Assembly: GCA_037892935.1 (NCBI GenBank)
Contig: JAYXKI010000003.1
Span: 2,294,001 to 2,358,000 of the forward strand
DNA: 64,000 nucleotides
Direction: 5' to 3'
Source: Phlebopus portentosus
Lineage: Eukaryota > Basidiomycota > Agaricomycetes > Boletales > Boletinellaceae
Part shown: one piece after another, positions 35,712 through 47,685 of the stretch
Position numbering within the stretch: position 1 is the first letter of the stretch
How the letters are laid out: every line of letters begins with the position of its first letter
Program-made: the position numbers and the translations under genes
Notes under the pieces: generated by a model
Told to the model about the DNA's origin: nothing
What the model saw: only the letters and a program-made list of their open reading frames with translations
The model's database searches: none

Positions 35712-37717
35712 TCAACGGGCTACGGGCACGGAAGAGCTACTGGAGGTAGCCTGGACGGCCGTCTTAGGCTTCTTCGTCCCGGGATTATTTAGCACAAACC
35801 AACGAACAAGATCCAGAGTAGCTATCGAGTCTTCAACTGAGGAGTGTCCGGATGTGCCCCCTCCTGTCTGGATGGACCGCCCTAGTACTTCTCGAGTCCT
35901 GGAAATCGTAAACTTCAGCTAAGAAAGCCCTGAACACGAGGAACGAGATCACTCACAGCTCACGTAGCGCACGGCGGTAAGGCGGTCCAGAACGATGCGG
36001 AAAAAGGACTGCGGTGTCAACACATCGCAGATGGACCATACGTAACGTCTTGAGGTCGTTTTCTAGGGCATGCCCAACTATGATAGTATTGGAGTTGATG
36101 TACGCGTCTAGAGCTCTCCGTATAGATTTCAAAGGTAACAGGGCCTTCTTCTGATACTCTTCCTCGGTTATGCCGGAGAATCGAGTGTTGTAATCGCTGT
36201 ACGACCAAATCGTATTGAAGATAACCTGAGTCAGTGACAGTGAAGATATAGGCACGAATGACGACTGACATGACCTCCACCTCATCATCCATTTTGACCA
36301 GCTCGTCGAATATTTCTTTTCCAGAGCCATCGACGACGGATATACGAGCAACTCGTGCTCCGCCAGTGGTATAAATCATTTCGCAATCCAGACAGACTAC
36401 GTCTAGTGCGGTATCGAGGGTATCGGGTTCGTCTTTGGCAGATCTTGTGAATGAAAAGGCATGTCGGGCGTGGAGCTCTTCCGGTGAAGTTTCATAAAAC
36501 ACATGAGGCCCTCTGCTGCAACCTTCTGCATCCCCGACTATTTGAGAACAGCAGCTCCACACTTTAAGCTTTTCTCCTTCCATCAATTGCTTAGTAGAAT
36601 ATAGCTCAATTGCAATTTGGGGTTCACATACCGTTTATACGTTTCGCAGATACCCTGCCCCAATGATGTACACACACATCCGCATTCTCCTTGCGTTTGA
36701 CGGCGAAAGACTTACTGCATCTATCGCATTGTTTGATCTTTCCTTCATCACTTGGACTCTGTCCTCCAGGACCATCCGGTATCTCCGTCATGAAGCCCCA
36801 AGTCTTCAATTGTTCGAGATCCATGATATGAGCGGCGAGATGCCCGGACGAGAGTCGTAATGATCGAAGCTTGTCATGAGATTCGCGACGTTTCAGAAGG
36901 GTGCCTTCAGTTCCAACGGATTCGTGCAGTAAAGAAGTTGGTTTGGAGCGTTTTTTCAGGGACGCCACGGAAGATATGACAGCCTTGAATGATTTTCATA
37001 AGCTTAACATTAAGTAATGGTTTGATGTAATTTCCATACATTGCGATATGTAAGTTTCGAAGATTTGTCATAAAATTCCTGTTCTTGAGCAAGCGCATGC
37101 TCAGATGCCAGAGTCGGGCGGCTTTCCAGAATTTCCGAATATAGCTCTGTAAAACATTCATATAAAGTTTTGAGCATCGCCTGAAGGTGGATCTGTTAAC
37201 TACCTGAAATAACGGGAACACATTGTGACGCACCTGTCGTACGGGAATAGCTACTTGAGACTTGGCCGGGTTTACTCTCAATACAGGCACACCAACCTGA
37301 TGGACGGGTATGCAATGAGCAGACCATGCTAAGGAAAGGATTACTTACCGTGCGATGGTCGGAAGGCGGCGCTGTAGACTTTGCTGAGGCCCCGAGTTTC
37401 AAAGTCTTTCTTGGTGGTTCATTAGACGAATCGCCCCACGATTGCGCGTAAGACCTTATTGGAAAGGAAGCTGGTCGCTTTGAGGGAACAGCGTCTGCTC
37501 CCGCGCTTGGCGGATTCGGGTGAGGTCTCTTTGGCTTTGGGGAATTGTTTGTCTCGTTGGAAAGTCTTGACGGACCAGCAGTTGGTACGGAAACTGGAAT
37601 ATGAGGCAGTATGGGTTGCTTTGCGGTAGGCGAGTGAGAGAAGAGGCAACGGGCGCGCTTGCAACGATCTTTATCTGGACATGGGACATTGTCGAACAGG
37701 CCAGACGAGGAGAACAT
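35712..37717 (-). CDS. REX3: REX3/REXO1-like DEDDh RNA exonuclease
   Basis: RNase D/T-superfamily 3'-5' exonuclease processing small stable RNAs. The start at 37717 gives MFSSSGLFDNVPCPDKDRCK and RARCLFSHSP, a CCCH zinc finger. A second Cys/His unit lies mid-protein: KQCDRCSKSFAVKRKENADV then CVHHWGRV and WSCCSQIVGDAEGCSRGPHV, typical of REX3. The exonuclease follows: motif I LDVVCLDCEMIYTTGGARVA, motif II IIVGHALENDLKTLRMVH and motif III with HSSVEDSIATLDLVRWF (H..x..D). The conserved catalytic residues D, E, D, H and D are present. Stop 35712. Exons in 36.9-37.3 kb are small and their boundaries less sure. Divergent from the ceramide synthase. Confidence 0.88.
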
Positions 37718-37978
37718 AAGTCGATTAGGCGCGAATTGAAGATGAAGACCAAGACTCAAGAGACTCAACTCTGGAGTTGTAACTATACGCCGATCATGAA
37801 TGACGATCATGATCATCTGATTTCACCCCAAACATATTCCCCGGAGATTTTTTTTCTCGCGTTTCAACGCGGCACGGGTTGGTTGTGACCCATTACCACC
37901 TCTTCCCCCTCCGCTTCACGCACCCTTGCGCTTCTTGATCACTTCTGCTACGAGTTGTTTTCGCCGAGGATGACTAGG

Positions 37979-39728
37979 ATGAATGGCGTCAAACACACCT
38001 CCTCAGTGGTGGACGCGCTGCACCACATAGAGTATGCCCCACATTCTTATGGCCCGTCACGGTCATTGACTATTCCTCGCGCAGACACGACAAACGTCAC
38101 CATCTTACGAGCGCGTTCTTGGTCCAGACGTATACCGTTCAACTTTTTCTTAACGGAATTCTCACGTTGACTTGTTATAGGCCTCCCGACTCGAGAGCAA
38201 GCACCCCGAGTCAGTCACATTTTCGAGTCCACGATGATTTCCATGAATCAAAGGGCTTTGGTCTGATATCAAGACTCTTCGATGGATGCGCGTTCCTTGT
38301 GAGTTTCTCATAAATATCATTATTCGCCAGACGATTGATGTCACCGTGCACAGCCTCTTCTTTCAAGCTCCTGTTTATTCCAGTTTTTCTTTATGGCATC
38401 TGTGAAGCGTTAGCCATTCGTCCCAACCCTTTTGAGCCCATGCTTTTCATTTCCTATCCGATAGCGGACTCTGCTGCCGATGATACTCGCTATGCGAAGG
38501 GGTGGCTGGACCTTGTTTTTATTGGATATCATATCATCGTCTTCTCGTTCATTCGTCAATTCCTCGTTCTCAAAGTCATCCGCCCTATCTCGATTAGGCT
38601 AGGTATCAAGAAACAGACGAAATTGGACAGGTTCGGTGAGCAAGCATATGCTATGATTTACTATGGTGCGATGGGAGTCTGGGGAAGTGTAAGTTGTCCC
38701 TTTTCTGAACGTTTGATAATGTATAACAGAATGTCCATAGTTCATCATGAGGGTTCTTCCAACATGGTGGTACAGGACGGAATACTTCTGGATTGGTAAG
38801 GAGATGTTTTCCATATGGCCGAGTAGTCCTTACTGTGTATTCAGATTATCCTCATTGGGATATGAAGCCCCAGCTGAAACGTTATTATCTGATGCATCTA
38901 TCATATTGGATTCAGCAGCTCGTAGTACTTGCCCTGAAAATTGAAAAGCCGCGGAAGGACTTTCAGGAACTCGTAGCTCACCACCTTGTTACACTCTGGC
39001 TTATTGGGTGCGCATTTTCCTGGAATTACAGGAACAATTTACTGACTCCGGGCTGTAACAACCAGTTGGAGTTACGGCATCAATCTGACATTGATTGGAA
39101 ATGCAGTTTTTATCAGCATGGACATTCCAGACGTGTTCTTGGCTGTAAGTAACTAGAATTTATAGGATAGGGACCTCATTGTTGAGTGCCCTCTTCAGCT
39201 CTCTAAGATTTGCAATTATCTCAACTTGACCAGAACGAAAATTGCGGTATTCGTCGTTTTCTTTGCCTTCTGGTCGTAAGTCGATTGCTGGGCTCCTTCA
39301 CATCAAGAACGAAGCTTTCTAAACCTGGATTCTCGCAGATACTTCCGCATCTGGTTAAATATGGTCATTCTCCTTTCCGTCTGGACGCAGTATGATTTGA
39401 TGCCGTATGTGTTGAGTCTGACCAAAGTTTCGTTTTGGCCATTAATTTCCCATGCATTTCTTCAGAGACACTTCCAAGAGATGGGCACCTCCAGAGGGTG
39501 TTTGGATGCTATGGTGGATGAAGTACCAAATATTCACGCCCATCCTTCTCCTCTTATTTCTCAATTTATTCTGGTACTACCTCATGTTACGCATTGGCTA
39601 TCGGTGCGTGCTATCTTGATGCATTCCATGCTTCGTCCACGACCTCACAATACATTCACAGTGCTCTCACGCAAGGGAACACCACTGATGAGCGGAGCGA
39701 CGACGAGGATGATGGGAAAGATGAATGA
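37979..39728 (+). CDS. LAG1: Ceramide synthase (Lag1/Lac1 family)
   Basis: ER multi-pass acyl-CoA:sphingoid base N-acyltransferase. Recognisable blocks are LWSDIKTLRWMRVP joined to SSSFKLLFIPVFLYGIC, RYAKGWLDLVFIGYHIIVFS, then the Lag1 motif LVAHHLVTLWLIGWSYGINL (catalytic His pair) and TLIGNAVFISMDIPDVFLAL. The last exons give YFRIWLNMVILLSVWTQYD and an acidic tail DERSDDEDDGKDE, stop 39726-39728. The frame around 38291 works only if the acceptor is TGCACAG at 38360 rather than CGCCAG at 38329. The 5' end is uncertain: ATGs at 37970-37983 are candidates and the exons between 37980 and 38260 were not resolved. Confidence 0.87.
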
Positions 39729-39972
39729 TCACTCTCGTTTCCTGCTGTTCAATAAGAGGGTTGAACAGGGAAATAGGATACCCGCTTTTTCTGATCTCGA
39801 ATCTATTCGGATTACTAGTATATTCATCCGTAATGGTGATAATTGACACAGTCACGTTAGAACAGGAATCTTAATTATACGAAGTTGGGGCCGAGAGAGC
39901 TATGCAGTTCCGAAGCACGTAAACGGTAAAAGACGCGCAAGGCGGATTATCAGATGATGGATATGTCACTCC

Positions 39973-41474
39973 CTATTCTTCATCCTCTGATGGCGAGAAG
40001 TCAGAACACTCGTCGTCTGGTGAATACACGGCCTTCAGATCAGAGCCAGAATCCGAAAAGCCCAACATTCGACTCGGCCATCGCTCTTCTCGCTGAGCGT
40101 TAACTTGATTCCCAGACGCCATGGATTTCAGAGCAAGTAGTGTGTACTATCAAGATGCGATGGGTCGTTTCCTTCAGACATCTTTTTCAAGATAATTGAA
40201 CTGGCGTACATGTGCGTCATTGCCTGCATTATGCAAATGCTGTGTTTGGATCTGCAGCAATCGACACATGTCTGCAAGGGACCTCTTTTCTCGTATGTCT
40301 CCTTCAAGAGCGCTGAACAGCTCTGTCGTATCAATTACGAATGTACCTTCGTCAGGTATCTCTTTGGGAGCGAGCATTCAAGCTTGCTGGTGAGATCATC
40401 AGCAAAATACTCGGTGTTCTTTAGGAATCTAGAGAGAGGAGGTCATCAAGGACTACGTGACGAACGAGAATGAGAATTGGCTTGGACCTACTCTATATCT
40501 TGGCGACAGTCGTGAAAGACAAGGAACAATGGCCCTGACTCCTGCAACTTGCTGAACAGCCCTCTGACTGCCTTCTTGAAGTCTTCTGTCTCTAGCTCGA
40601 GACTTGTGTCAAAATCATATTTCTTTCACCATTATTAGTATCGGACACTCTGACTCGTTGGTGAACAACTTACACCTTGCGCATCTGCTACGTACTGCCC
40701 ATTCCTTAGGTTCCTATTTTTCTTTACGATGTAATGACCCTGTTCCTGCACTTCTCCGCCTCCACTCGTTCTGAAATAGGCCCATCCAAACTCCGTTATT
40801 TCAGACTGCAGTAACGTCCAGGCTTCGATATCGATGGCTAGCCAAGAACCTTTCTTGCACGCGAACAAGTTGCGGACTTTTTCGAAGTTGTAGCGATAAG
40901 TGGCTAATATCGCGTCGTTTCTCACTTTCCTGCTGTTCTTTCGAACTTTCTGGGGATGATGAAATCATATTTATTCAGAAGTCGGAAAACACTTTGTGAA
41001 TAAACAAAGCACATACGTCGTACGCTTTCTTGATTTCATCTGGAGTTTTTAGATAAACAGTAGTTACATTCGTCAACTTTGATTCCGTCAGAAGATACTC
41101 GGACGATGGAAGAGGTAGAGGTTTCTTAGTGAATCCCATCGCATGAACCAGATAGCGTAGATATTCGACTTGTCCGTAGGAGAACATCAAATGCGATTGT
41201 CCGTTGGGTAAGGTTCCTGAGCGCTCATTCAGGTCAGAAATTGGATCTGTGCTCGTAGGGCGTAAATGAAGCACTGGTCCTTACCGATGAATAACTCAAG
41301 CCCTCTGTCATTACCTGCACGCAGTGGATGAGATGGATCTCCAAGTGCTTCGTGGTGAACGGCCAATTTCAATGCTGTCGCCTCTTGGAGATCTACTATC
41401 GCTTTTGGATAATGAAATTTAATATCGGTATATCTGTAGTATCCTGTACACGCTGGGGCGTTATTCGTACTCAT
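39973..41474 (-). CDS. Gfd2/YDR514C-like DEDDh nuclease, copy A
   Basis: About 420 residues. The N-terminal part (TGYYRYTDIKFHYPKAIVDL, HLMFSYGQVEYLRYLVHAMG) is shared with copy B and unknown to me. The C-terminal half has an RNase H-like fold of the Gfd2/YDR514C type: motif I WLAIDIEAWTLLQSEITEFG, then HYIVKKNRNLRNGQYVADAQ, motif II GPLFLVFHDCRQDIEY and motif III HLHNAGNDAHYTLLALKSMA (H-x4-D). All DEDDh catalytic positions are present. The tail is acidic (CSDFSPSEDEE). An intron sits directly after NAGNDAH, as in copy B, which supports tandem duplication. Yeast Gfd2 is a multicopy suppressor of an mRNA-export mutant; a role here is not known. Confidence 0.75.
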
Positions 41475-41946
41475 GACCCCTATGTACTTGCTGCGGCCAC
41501 TTGTCACGGAATTCTAGCGAAATATCAATACGAGATTGGAGCTGTACTAATGGCTTACGAGGTAAGCTCGTCGAGATGTAACCGTTTCCTTGAAAGGACT
41601 GCTTTTCAAGCAGCAAAGCTCTGTCAAAGCAGGTAGTTCCCTAAGAGACAAAAGTGATATTCGGATACTTATAGTCAGGTTGTTGACGCCTATTTGTCCA
41701 TGATTGACCCAATCGGGTTTATACCGAATTTGTCGCGCAGATGCAACCGATGCGGATTGAGCCATAAATGAATGCCAGAATGCAATATCTCTACGTCGAT
41801 ATTGTAAAACATACATCATATAGAATTGCACTCTGCAGTATCTGAAGGTATACAAGATAGCAACAACAGCATCGTAATACATTTTATTCTCAGCAGTGCC
41901 CGTTATGAAGGCATCACAGAGATGTGCCTTGAATCACGGAGGGCTT
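41475..41946. other. Spacer between the tandem nuclease genes
   Basis: About 470 bases holding the promoter of copy A and the 3' flank of copy B. A minus-strand frame of 111 codons here has no family features. Confidence 0.4.
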
Positions 41947-43513
41947 TTACCAGTAATAATCGTCTTCTTCATCTGATGAGTTTAGTCCTGTCATGTGCTT
42001 ATTGATGGCTTCAGAGTCTACCGGTCGGCCGAAGGCACCCTCCATGTCGGAATAGTCAGAGTCCAGATCCCACGGCTTGTGTTTGACCTTGAAGGACGAG
42101 CCAAGTAAGGCCGAAGCCTCAGTCTGACCAGGCCAACGCTCTTCACGTTGCACATCAATCTGGTTGCCAGATGCCATTGATTTCAATGCAAGTAGCGTAT
42201 ACTATGGGACCAGCAATCAGGACGCACGAAGACGGTATTAAAATGCTGCACTTACATGTGCGTCGTTACCTGCATTATGGAAGTGTTCTGCTTCTATTTT
42301 GAGTAACCTGCACATAGTAGCGAGGGAGCGCTTTTCTCCGGAATCTCCTTCCAGTGCACTGAAAAGCTCTGTGGTATCGACCGCAAAGATCCCCTTTTCC
42401 AGAAGCTTGTCCGGAAGGACGTAAGCAAGGCCATCGAGAGGAGCGTCAAAGTAAGGTCCCCTCAAATATCTACGAAAGGAATCGAAATATTGCTTTGGCA
42501 AAGATACATAAACGTTACTTACGAAACATCTTGGCTGGAGTCATGAAATATCAAAAATAATGGACCCGAGTGTTGAAAATTGACGACCATGTCATGGAAA
42601 GCTTTCTTAAAGGCGGTCTTGTTCAAGACTTTGCTCTCTCCAAACTTAAAGTCCTGCCTTCCGGTACCTGCTAAGTACACTTTCCCACTGGGTGCAGAGA
42701 AGGAACTCACGTCTCTCGCATTTGCTACGTACTTTCCGTTTGTATAAATCATGTTTTCTTTGACTATATAGTGGTCGCGACCCGCGATTTCTGCGTCGCC
42801 ATCCCATCGTACATAGCTCCAGCCGCATTCGGTAACGACGGTGTGGTCCATCTCCCACGCTTCAATATCAACTGCAAGCCATGTAGCTTTCTTGGATGTA
42901 TAGAATTCGCGAACTTTCTCAAAGTTTGTTCGGAAAAATGTCAGGGCAGAGTCAGTTCCTTTTAGTTTCCTGTTGTTTTTCTCGAGATTCTGACAATCGC
43001 GAATTGCATATGATTAGTTGTCATGGTCAATGAATAATACATAAACTACAGTAAAACGTACTCGGAGTGCATACTTGACTTCATCTGCAGTTTTATAATA
43101 TGCCGAAGAGCAATGTTTCAGAACCGATTTAGTTATCAAGCTATCTGACGATGGTAACGAGAGGAGCGTCTTGGTCAACCCCATGGCATGCAACCAGTAT
43201 CGCGCGTATTCGATCTGGGCAGACGAGAACATCAAGCGCTGCTGGCCTGCTGGAAACGTTCCTAGCAAGCTTGTGAACACTAATCGCTTCCGATCGAGTC
43301 AGAACTCCGAGCATGTAGCATACCAATGTATAGCTCGATACCCTTGCCGTTCCCAGCGCGAAGCGGATGGGCAGGATCGCCCATCGCACTGGCAGATACG
43401 AAGGCTTTGAAAGCAGATACATCAGCAGGATCCTTGATTGTTTTATGGTACTCGAAGAGAATGTCAGTGTAGCGGTAAAATCCAATTATTATAGGAATAT
43501 CGCTCGACTTCAT
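41947..43513 (-). CDS. Gfd2/YDR514C-like DEDDh nuclease, copy B
   Basis: Tandem paralogue of copy A, about 440 residues, starting MKSSDIPIIIGFYRYTDILF at 43513. Shared blocks: QRLMFSSAQIEYARYWLHAM and DPAHPLRAGNGKGIELYIG. Nuclease motifs: WLAVDIEAWEMDHTVVTECG, DHYIVKENMIYTNGKYVANA, SGPLFLIFHDSSQDV and HFHNAGNDAHYTLLALKSMA. The catalytic residues are conserved, so both copies look active. The C-terminal tail is longer than in A and acidic, ending NSSDEEDDYYW. A short optional intron near 42665-42715 would remove the stretch around SSFSAPSGKVYLAG. It is divergent from the CENP-A gene with a 237-bp shared spacer. Confidence 0.75.
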
Positions 43514-43628
43514 GGCGCCAGGTGGTGAGGGTTGGCGTCAAGAGACATCGATCGCGGCGCGCGCGATCAATTGAAGAAATATATTGCAGAACCATAATAT
43601 ATTATATACTTGTTACATGTCGCGTTTG

Positions 43629-43685
43629 ACGCGTGATTCAATTGATTATGTAATCGAAACGATCGTCTTTGGCCACCAGACGCGT
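43629..43685. promoter_or_regulatory. Two ACGCGT (MCB-like) boxes upstream of CENP-A
   Basis: ACGCGT occurs at 43629-43634 and 43680-43685, 66-122 bases before the CENP-A start codon and on the divergent side of nuclease copy B. In ascomycete yeasts ACGCGT binds MBF and drives G1/S expression, including of replication and histone-related genes. Use here is inferred. Confidence 0.45.
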
Positions 43686-43750
43686 CTCTTGTTTTTGAGA
43701 CCACGCCCTCAGTCATCTCCCCCAGCGAGACTATTCTGCTGCTCCCTATC

Positions 43751-44399
<649 letters not shown>

Positions 44400-44941
44400 A
44401 ACAGCTCATCTTTCTTTTACGCATTGCACGGCATTTACCTATGATCTATTTGTTTTCTTTGTCTTGTAATCCCTCCATTCATTCCTTTATCCGCTTTCGT
44501 TTTGTATTCCGATCAGCGATACCTCCTCTTCCTGCGACACTTTGCAACTTACTACTTACATCTAGCATCAGGCAGAAATGTGGAATAATGAACATAATCC
44601 TCCGACTCAAAAGGCATACATGAAGGCTCTAGCGTAACATTATTGTAAGGAACGTGTGAATTAGCGAATGTGACGAAACGATGTACTAGACGTGTCTTCA
44701 AGACGTGATGGTCATATTGAGATTGTGGTTGTATGCTTGCACCCCGTTTTGCAGTAAAGTTGAATTTTCATTCAACTGCTTTGATTGGCCAGGGAGGCTA
44801 CAACTGACGAGCAATGAATTCTGGAAATACCGCCGGACATACTCCTTTGCCTTTCGGATGGTCATCTCCGGGTAATAAGCTGAAAAGAAAGAAAATTATT
44901 AATCTTGTGCAAACATCACGCGGGAAGGCATACTTACGAAT
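44400..44941. other. 3' region of CENP-A and of the PPxY protein
   Basis: No independent gene. On the minus strand 44700-44886 encodes YYPEMTIRKAKEYVRRYF after a TTTTCAG acceptor and could be a last exon of the neighbouring minus gene if its frame is corrected by one base near 44971. Confidence 0.4.
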
Positions 44942-46670
44942 TAACAGCCAGGACTTCCTATCGGCCGATTGACTGAAACCAGCGTCATTGGCTCAACAGC
45001 ATCAAGAATGTACGCCTTGACAACTTGTTGAGGTAATGACTGCTTTTCCTCCACGATAATCACGGTCGGCTTTGTTTCTCGCGGACAAAGTAATAGGACA
45101 TGGTTGTATTCCGGTCTCGGAAGATCGGATAATTCTGGTTGATTCGTGCCTTCTGCGTTCTTATGAGCCCTTGATTTGATGAGCTGGAGCTTGTCGCGCT
45201 GAGTTGGTTCTACAGGCCAGCGTCAGCATAAGATGATGTATTAACGAGAACAACCAAATATACCGAAGGAATCCAGGGATACTGCAGTATCGAATGCCCT
45301 GCTCTTCGGGAACAGGCACATCTCAACAAGAACTCTCGTGTTGATCTTTCCAAACTGCCCTATCGTCTTCATCAACGAGAAATTGTTAATTTCCTTCCGC
45401 TTGAGTGACTGTCTCACTCTTGACAGGGGATCATCCGGAAGCGGCTTGTCTTCTCTACTTGCCAGACCGGGAGAAGAAGGAGTCACTTCGGGAGAGCCGA
45501 ACGACACGACAGCCTGAGTGGAACTTCTGGATGTTGTAGGTTGGTCAGGGTTTTGCAAGTTGCCTTCCATGCGCTCATATGCAGCCGTGACTTCGTCTTC
45601 CCAGCTCAAGGCAGAATAGGGCGGTGGAGGATCGTCAGGAACCTCGGAGTCGGAGAAAACCTCGTCGTTTACGTGGGACAGGGGCGATGGTTGATGGGAC
45701 ATATGCGACTGGACCAGCGGCGAGGGAGCAACGAGCGGAATGTGCGCTCGGTATCGAGGCTGCACTTCACATCCAGCAGAAAACGGTGGTGCAGGGAGTG
45801 TTGGCCTCGTTCCGCCAACCGAACTTCCTTTCCTACTGACGCCAGTATCAACCGTACCTGCCGTTTCTGGGGGCAACGCTCGATCGAATAGCGAAGCGAT
45901 GGACGGTCGTACACTCGCCGGTGAAGACCATGACCGCCCGCGAGATTGGCTCGCACGAATCGGAATCTCCGGAGCAACAGCAGATGAAGCATTCACGGGC
46001 GTCACAGGTTCACCAAGCTTCTTTGCCATTTTCTCAACGACTTGAGTGAGCTGGTCTATAGTAGAACCGTGACTCGCCAGTCCATTGTCCAGGTCTACTT
46101 TCAGTCTTCGAATCTCCCTTCTGACATGCTCAAACTCCCTACGAACGGTCATCTCATTTTCCTTCTGCCAAGCAGAGACGTCGATGATCGTCTCGAGCTA
46201 GTAAATTGGTAGATCGGCAGAATCAGCCAGAACGCTACTGGAATACAGAAAGATGAATTACTCACAGACATAGTCGTAATAAGCTCCGTGAGGGCCCGTT
46301 GGGCGTCCTCGATTAACGCAGCATTTTCCTCTGTGTTGAGCAAAGAAGTGACATACCCCTGCTGACCCACCTTCGTTATCGTATCTGCTGTCTTCTTAAA
46401 TGCCCTTAAGATGAAGCCCAGTCAGAACGGCGGTACGCAGTACTCACTCACTCGAACAAAAATCACTCACTTCTCCAAGTCCCCGATCCTACTAATGATC
46501 CTCGCATCGTTATTCACCGTGAGAATCGCCTCCAGCCGCTTTGCGATCACCTCACATCGGTCGACAAGCTGCTTACATCGATCCTTGTTCGACTTGATCA
46601 AGCTATAGGCCGTATACACGGTCGATAGCGCGCCGAGAACGTTGAGAAGTGCCGAGGTCTCGACTACCAT
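44942..46670 (-). CDS. Protein with MLKL/Cbl-N-like helical bundle and PPxY motif
   Basis: About 500 residues, unknown function. The N terminus (MVVETSALLNVLGALSTVYT, SLIKSNKDRCKQLVDRCEVI, KRLEAI) is an all-helical bundle resembling the fungal domain often annotated as MLKL N-terminal / Cbl adaptor N-terminal, which in some fungal proteins acts in regulated cell death or as a signalling adaptor. A predicted coiled coil follows (MTVRREFEHVRREIRRLKVD). The middle is disordered, Ser/Pro-rich and carries DDPPPPYSALSWEDE, a PPxY motif for WW domains of Rsp5-type ubiquitin ligases. The C-terminal part is more ordered (FGKINTRVLVEMCLFPKSRA, HVLLLCPRETKPTVIIVEEK). The frame stops at 44942 after SVNRPIGSPGC. 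One base earlier in phase the reading continues to a further exon, so the end may be mis-sequenced. Confidence 0.6.
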
Positions 46671-47685
46671 GGCGCTATTGCCAAAGAAAACGAGTGTGGG
46701 ATTTGTACGTGAGTGTGTATGTGTAGAGCCTTCAGATGAGAAGTATCACGCAAAGGGAAAGAGCAGGAGGAAGAGTCGTCGGCAGTGAGGAGCAAGAGGG
46801 ATGTCGTGTACAAAAAGAGCGTAGGGTTGCAGGAGCTTCATGTTGCTTGGCTTGAAATGTACTAGTACTGCTCAAAGATTCCATAATGCGTGAGTATAAC
46901 ACGGGAGTCGAAGCAAAGTGAGACCGTCGAGCCTGATAGCAACCAAAGTGTACTCGCAAAAGAGGCCATCAAGCTGTTTCTGGTCCGTGCAAACTTGTTG
47001 TGGTGTATAAGCCCTCCCAGTGGTGGTGGTCAAGAGAAGAGCAAAGTTGAGGTCACAAAATACCAATCTCAAACATATGCACGATCTGAAATGTGAAAAT
47101 TCGCATCAGCGTTACGCCACAATCCACTATATTGAGAAAAGGAAAGGTAAGACATGATGGATGGAGGCATCATCCGTTCTTGAAGATCCTCGGGTTGAGA
47201 TTTTTGAAGTGGTGATAGCAACAGAGAAAAGAATTGAAACGAGGTGATTCCGGAAAGAAAAGAAAAATATGCATGCGTGAATGCGTCACCCAGGAACCAA
47301 AGACAAAAAAATAGAGTCCATTGAAGGAAGAAGAAGATGATGATTGTAATTGAGCACGGAACAGAATAAGAAATGCACATGAGGTAACGATGAACAAGAT
47401 GGAGCGGTAGCACACAATAGATTAAAGTCCGTAATGAAGAACGTGGCAATGAAGAAAGGCAGAAAGGACAGAGCGCAGATGGAACAATGATAGTATTATT
47501 CGAGTATAAATTGCGCACGTCATGAGATGAGGAGAGAAAAATCCAGGAGAGCCAAAGAGTGGACAACAGGTCCGCAATACCACGCCAATACCAGAGAGTA
47601 TGACAACATTTTGGGTAAAAAATAAAATAAAATGTAGAAGCAGAGAGATGAAAGAAAGAGACAAAAGAGTTCATGCAACAAATGT
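46671..47685. other. 1-kb spacer, purine-rich on the plus strand
   Basis: Holds the promoter of the PPxY protein and the 3' flank of the coiled-coil gene. A 201-codon minus frame (47069-47674) is rich in Phe/Ser/Leu only because the strand is pyrimidine-rich. No gene is supported. Confidence 0.45.

Noticed and set aside
41547..41882. Possible third nuclease paralogue fragment between copies A and B
   Set aside because: The translated peptide shares none of the shared blocks of the two copies.
47069..47674. A 201-codon minus-strand frame with many hydrophobic residues
   Set aside because: The strand is pyrimidine-rich, which by itself yields Phe/Ser/Leu codons. No family features, no splice pattern, and it sits directly downstream of a stop codon where a 3' UTR is expected.
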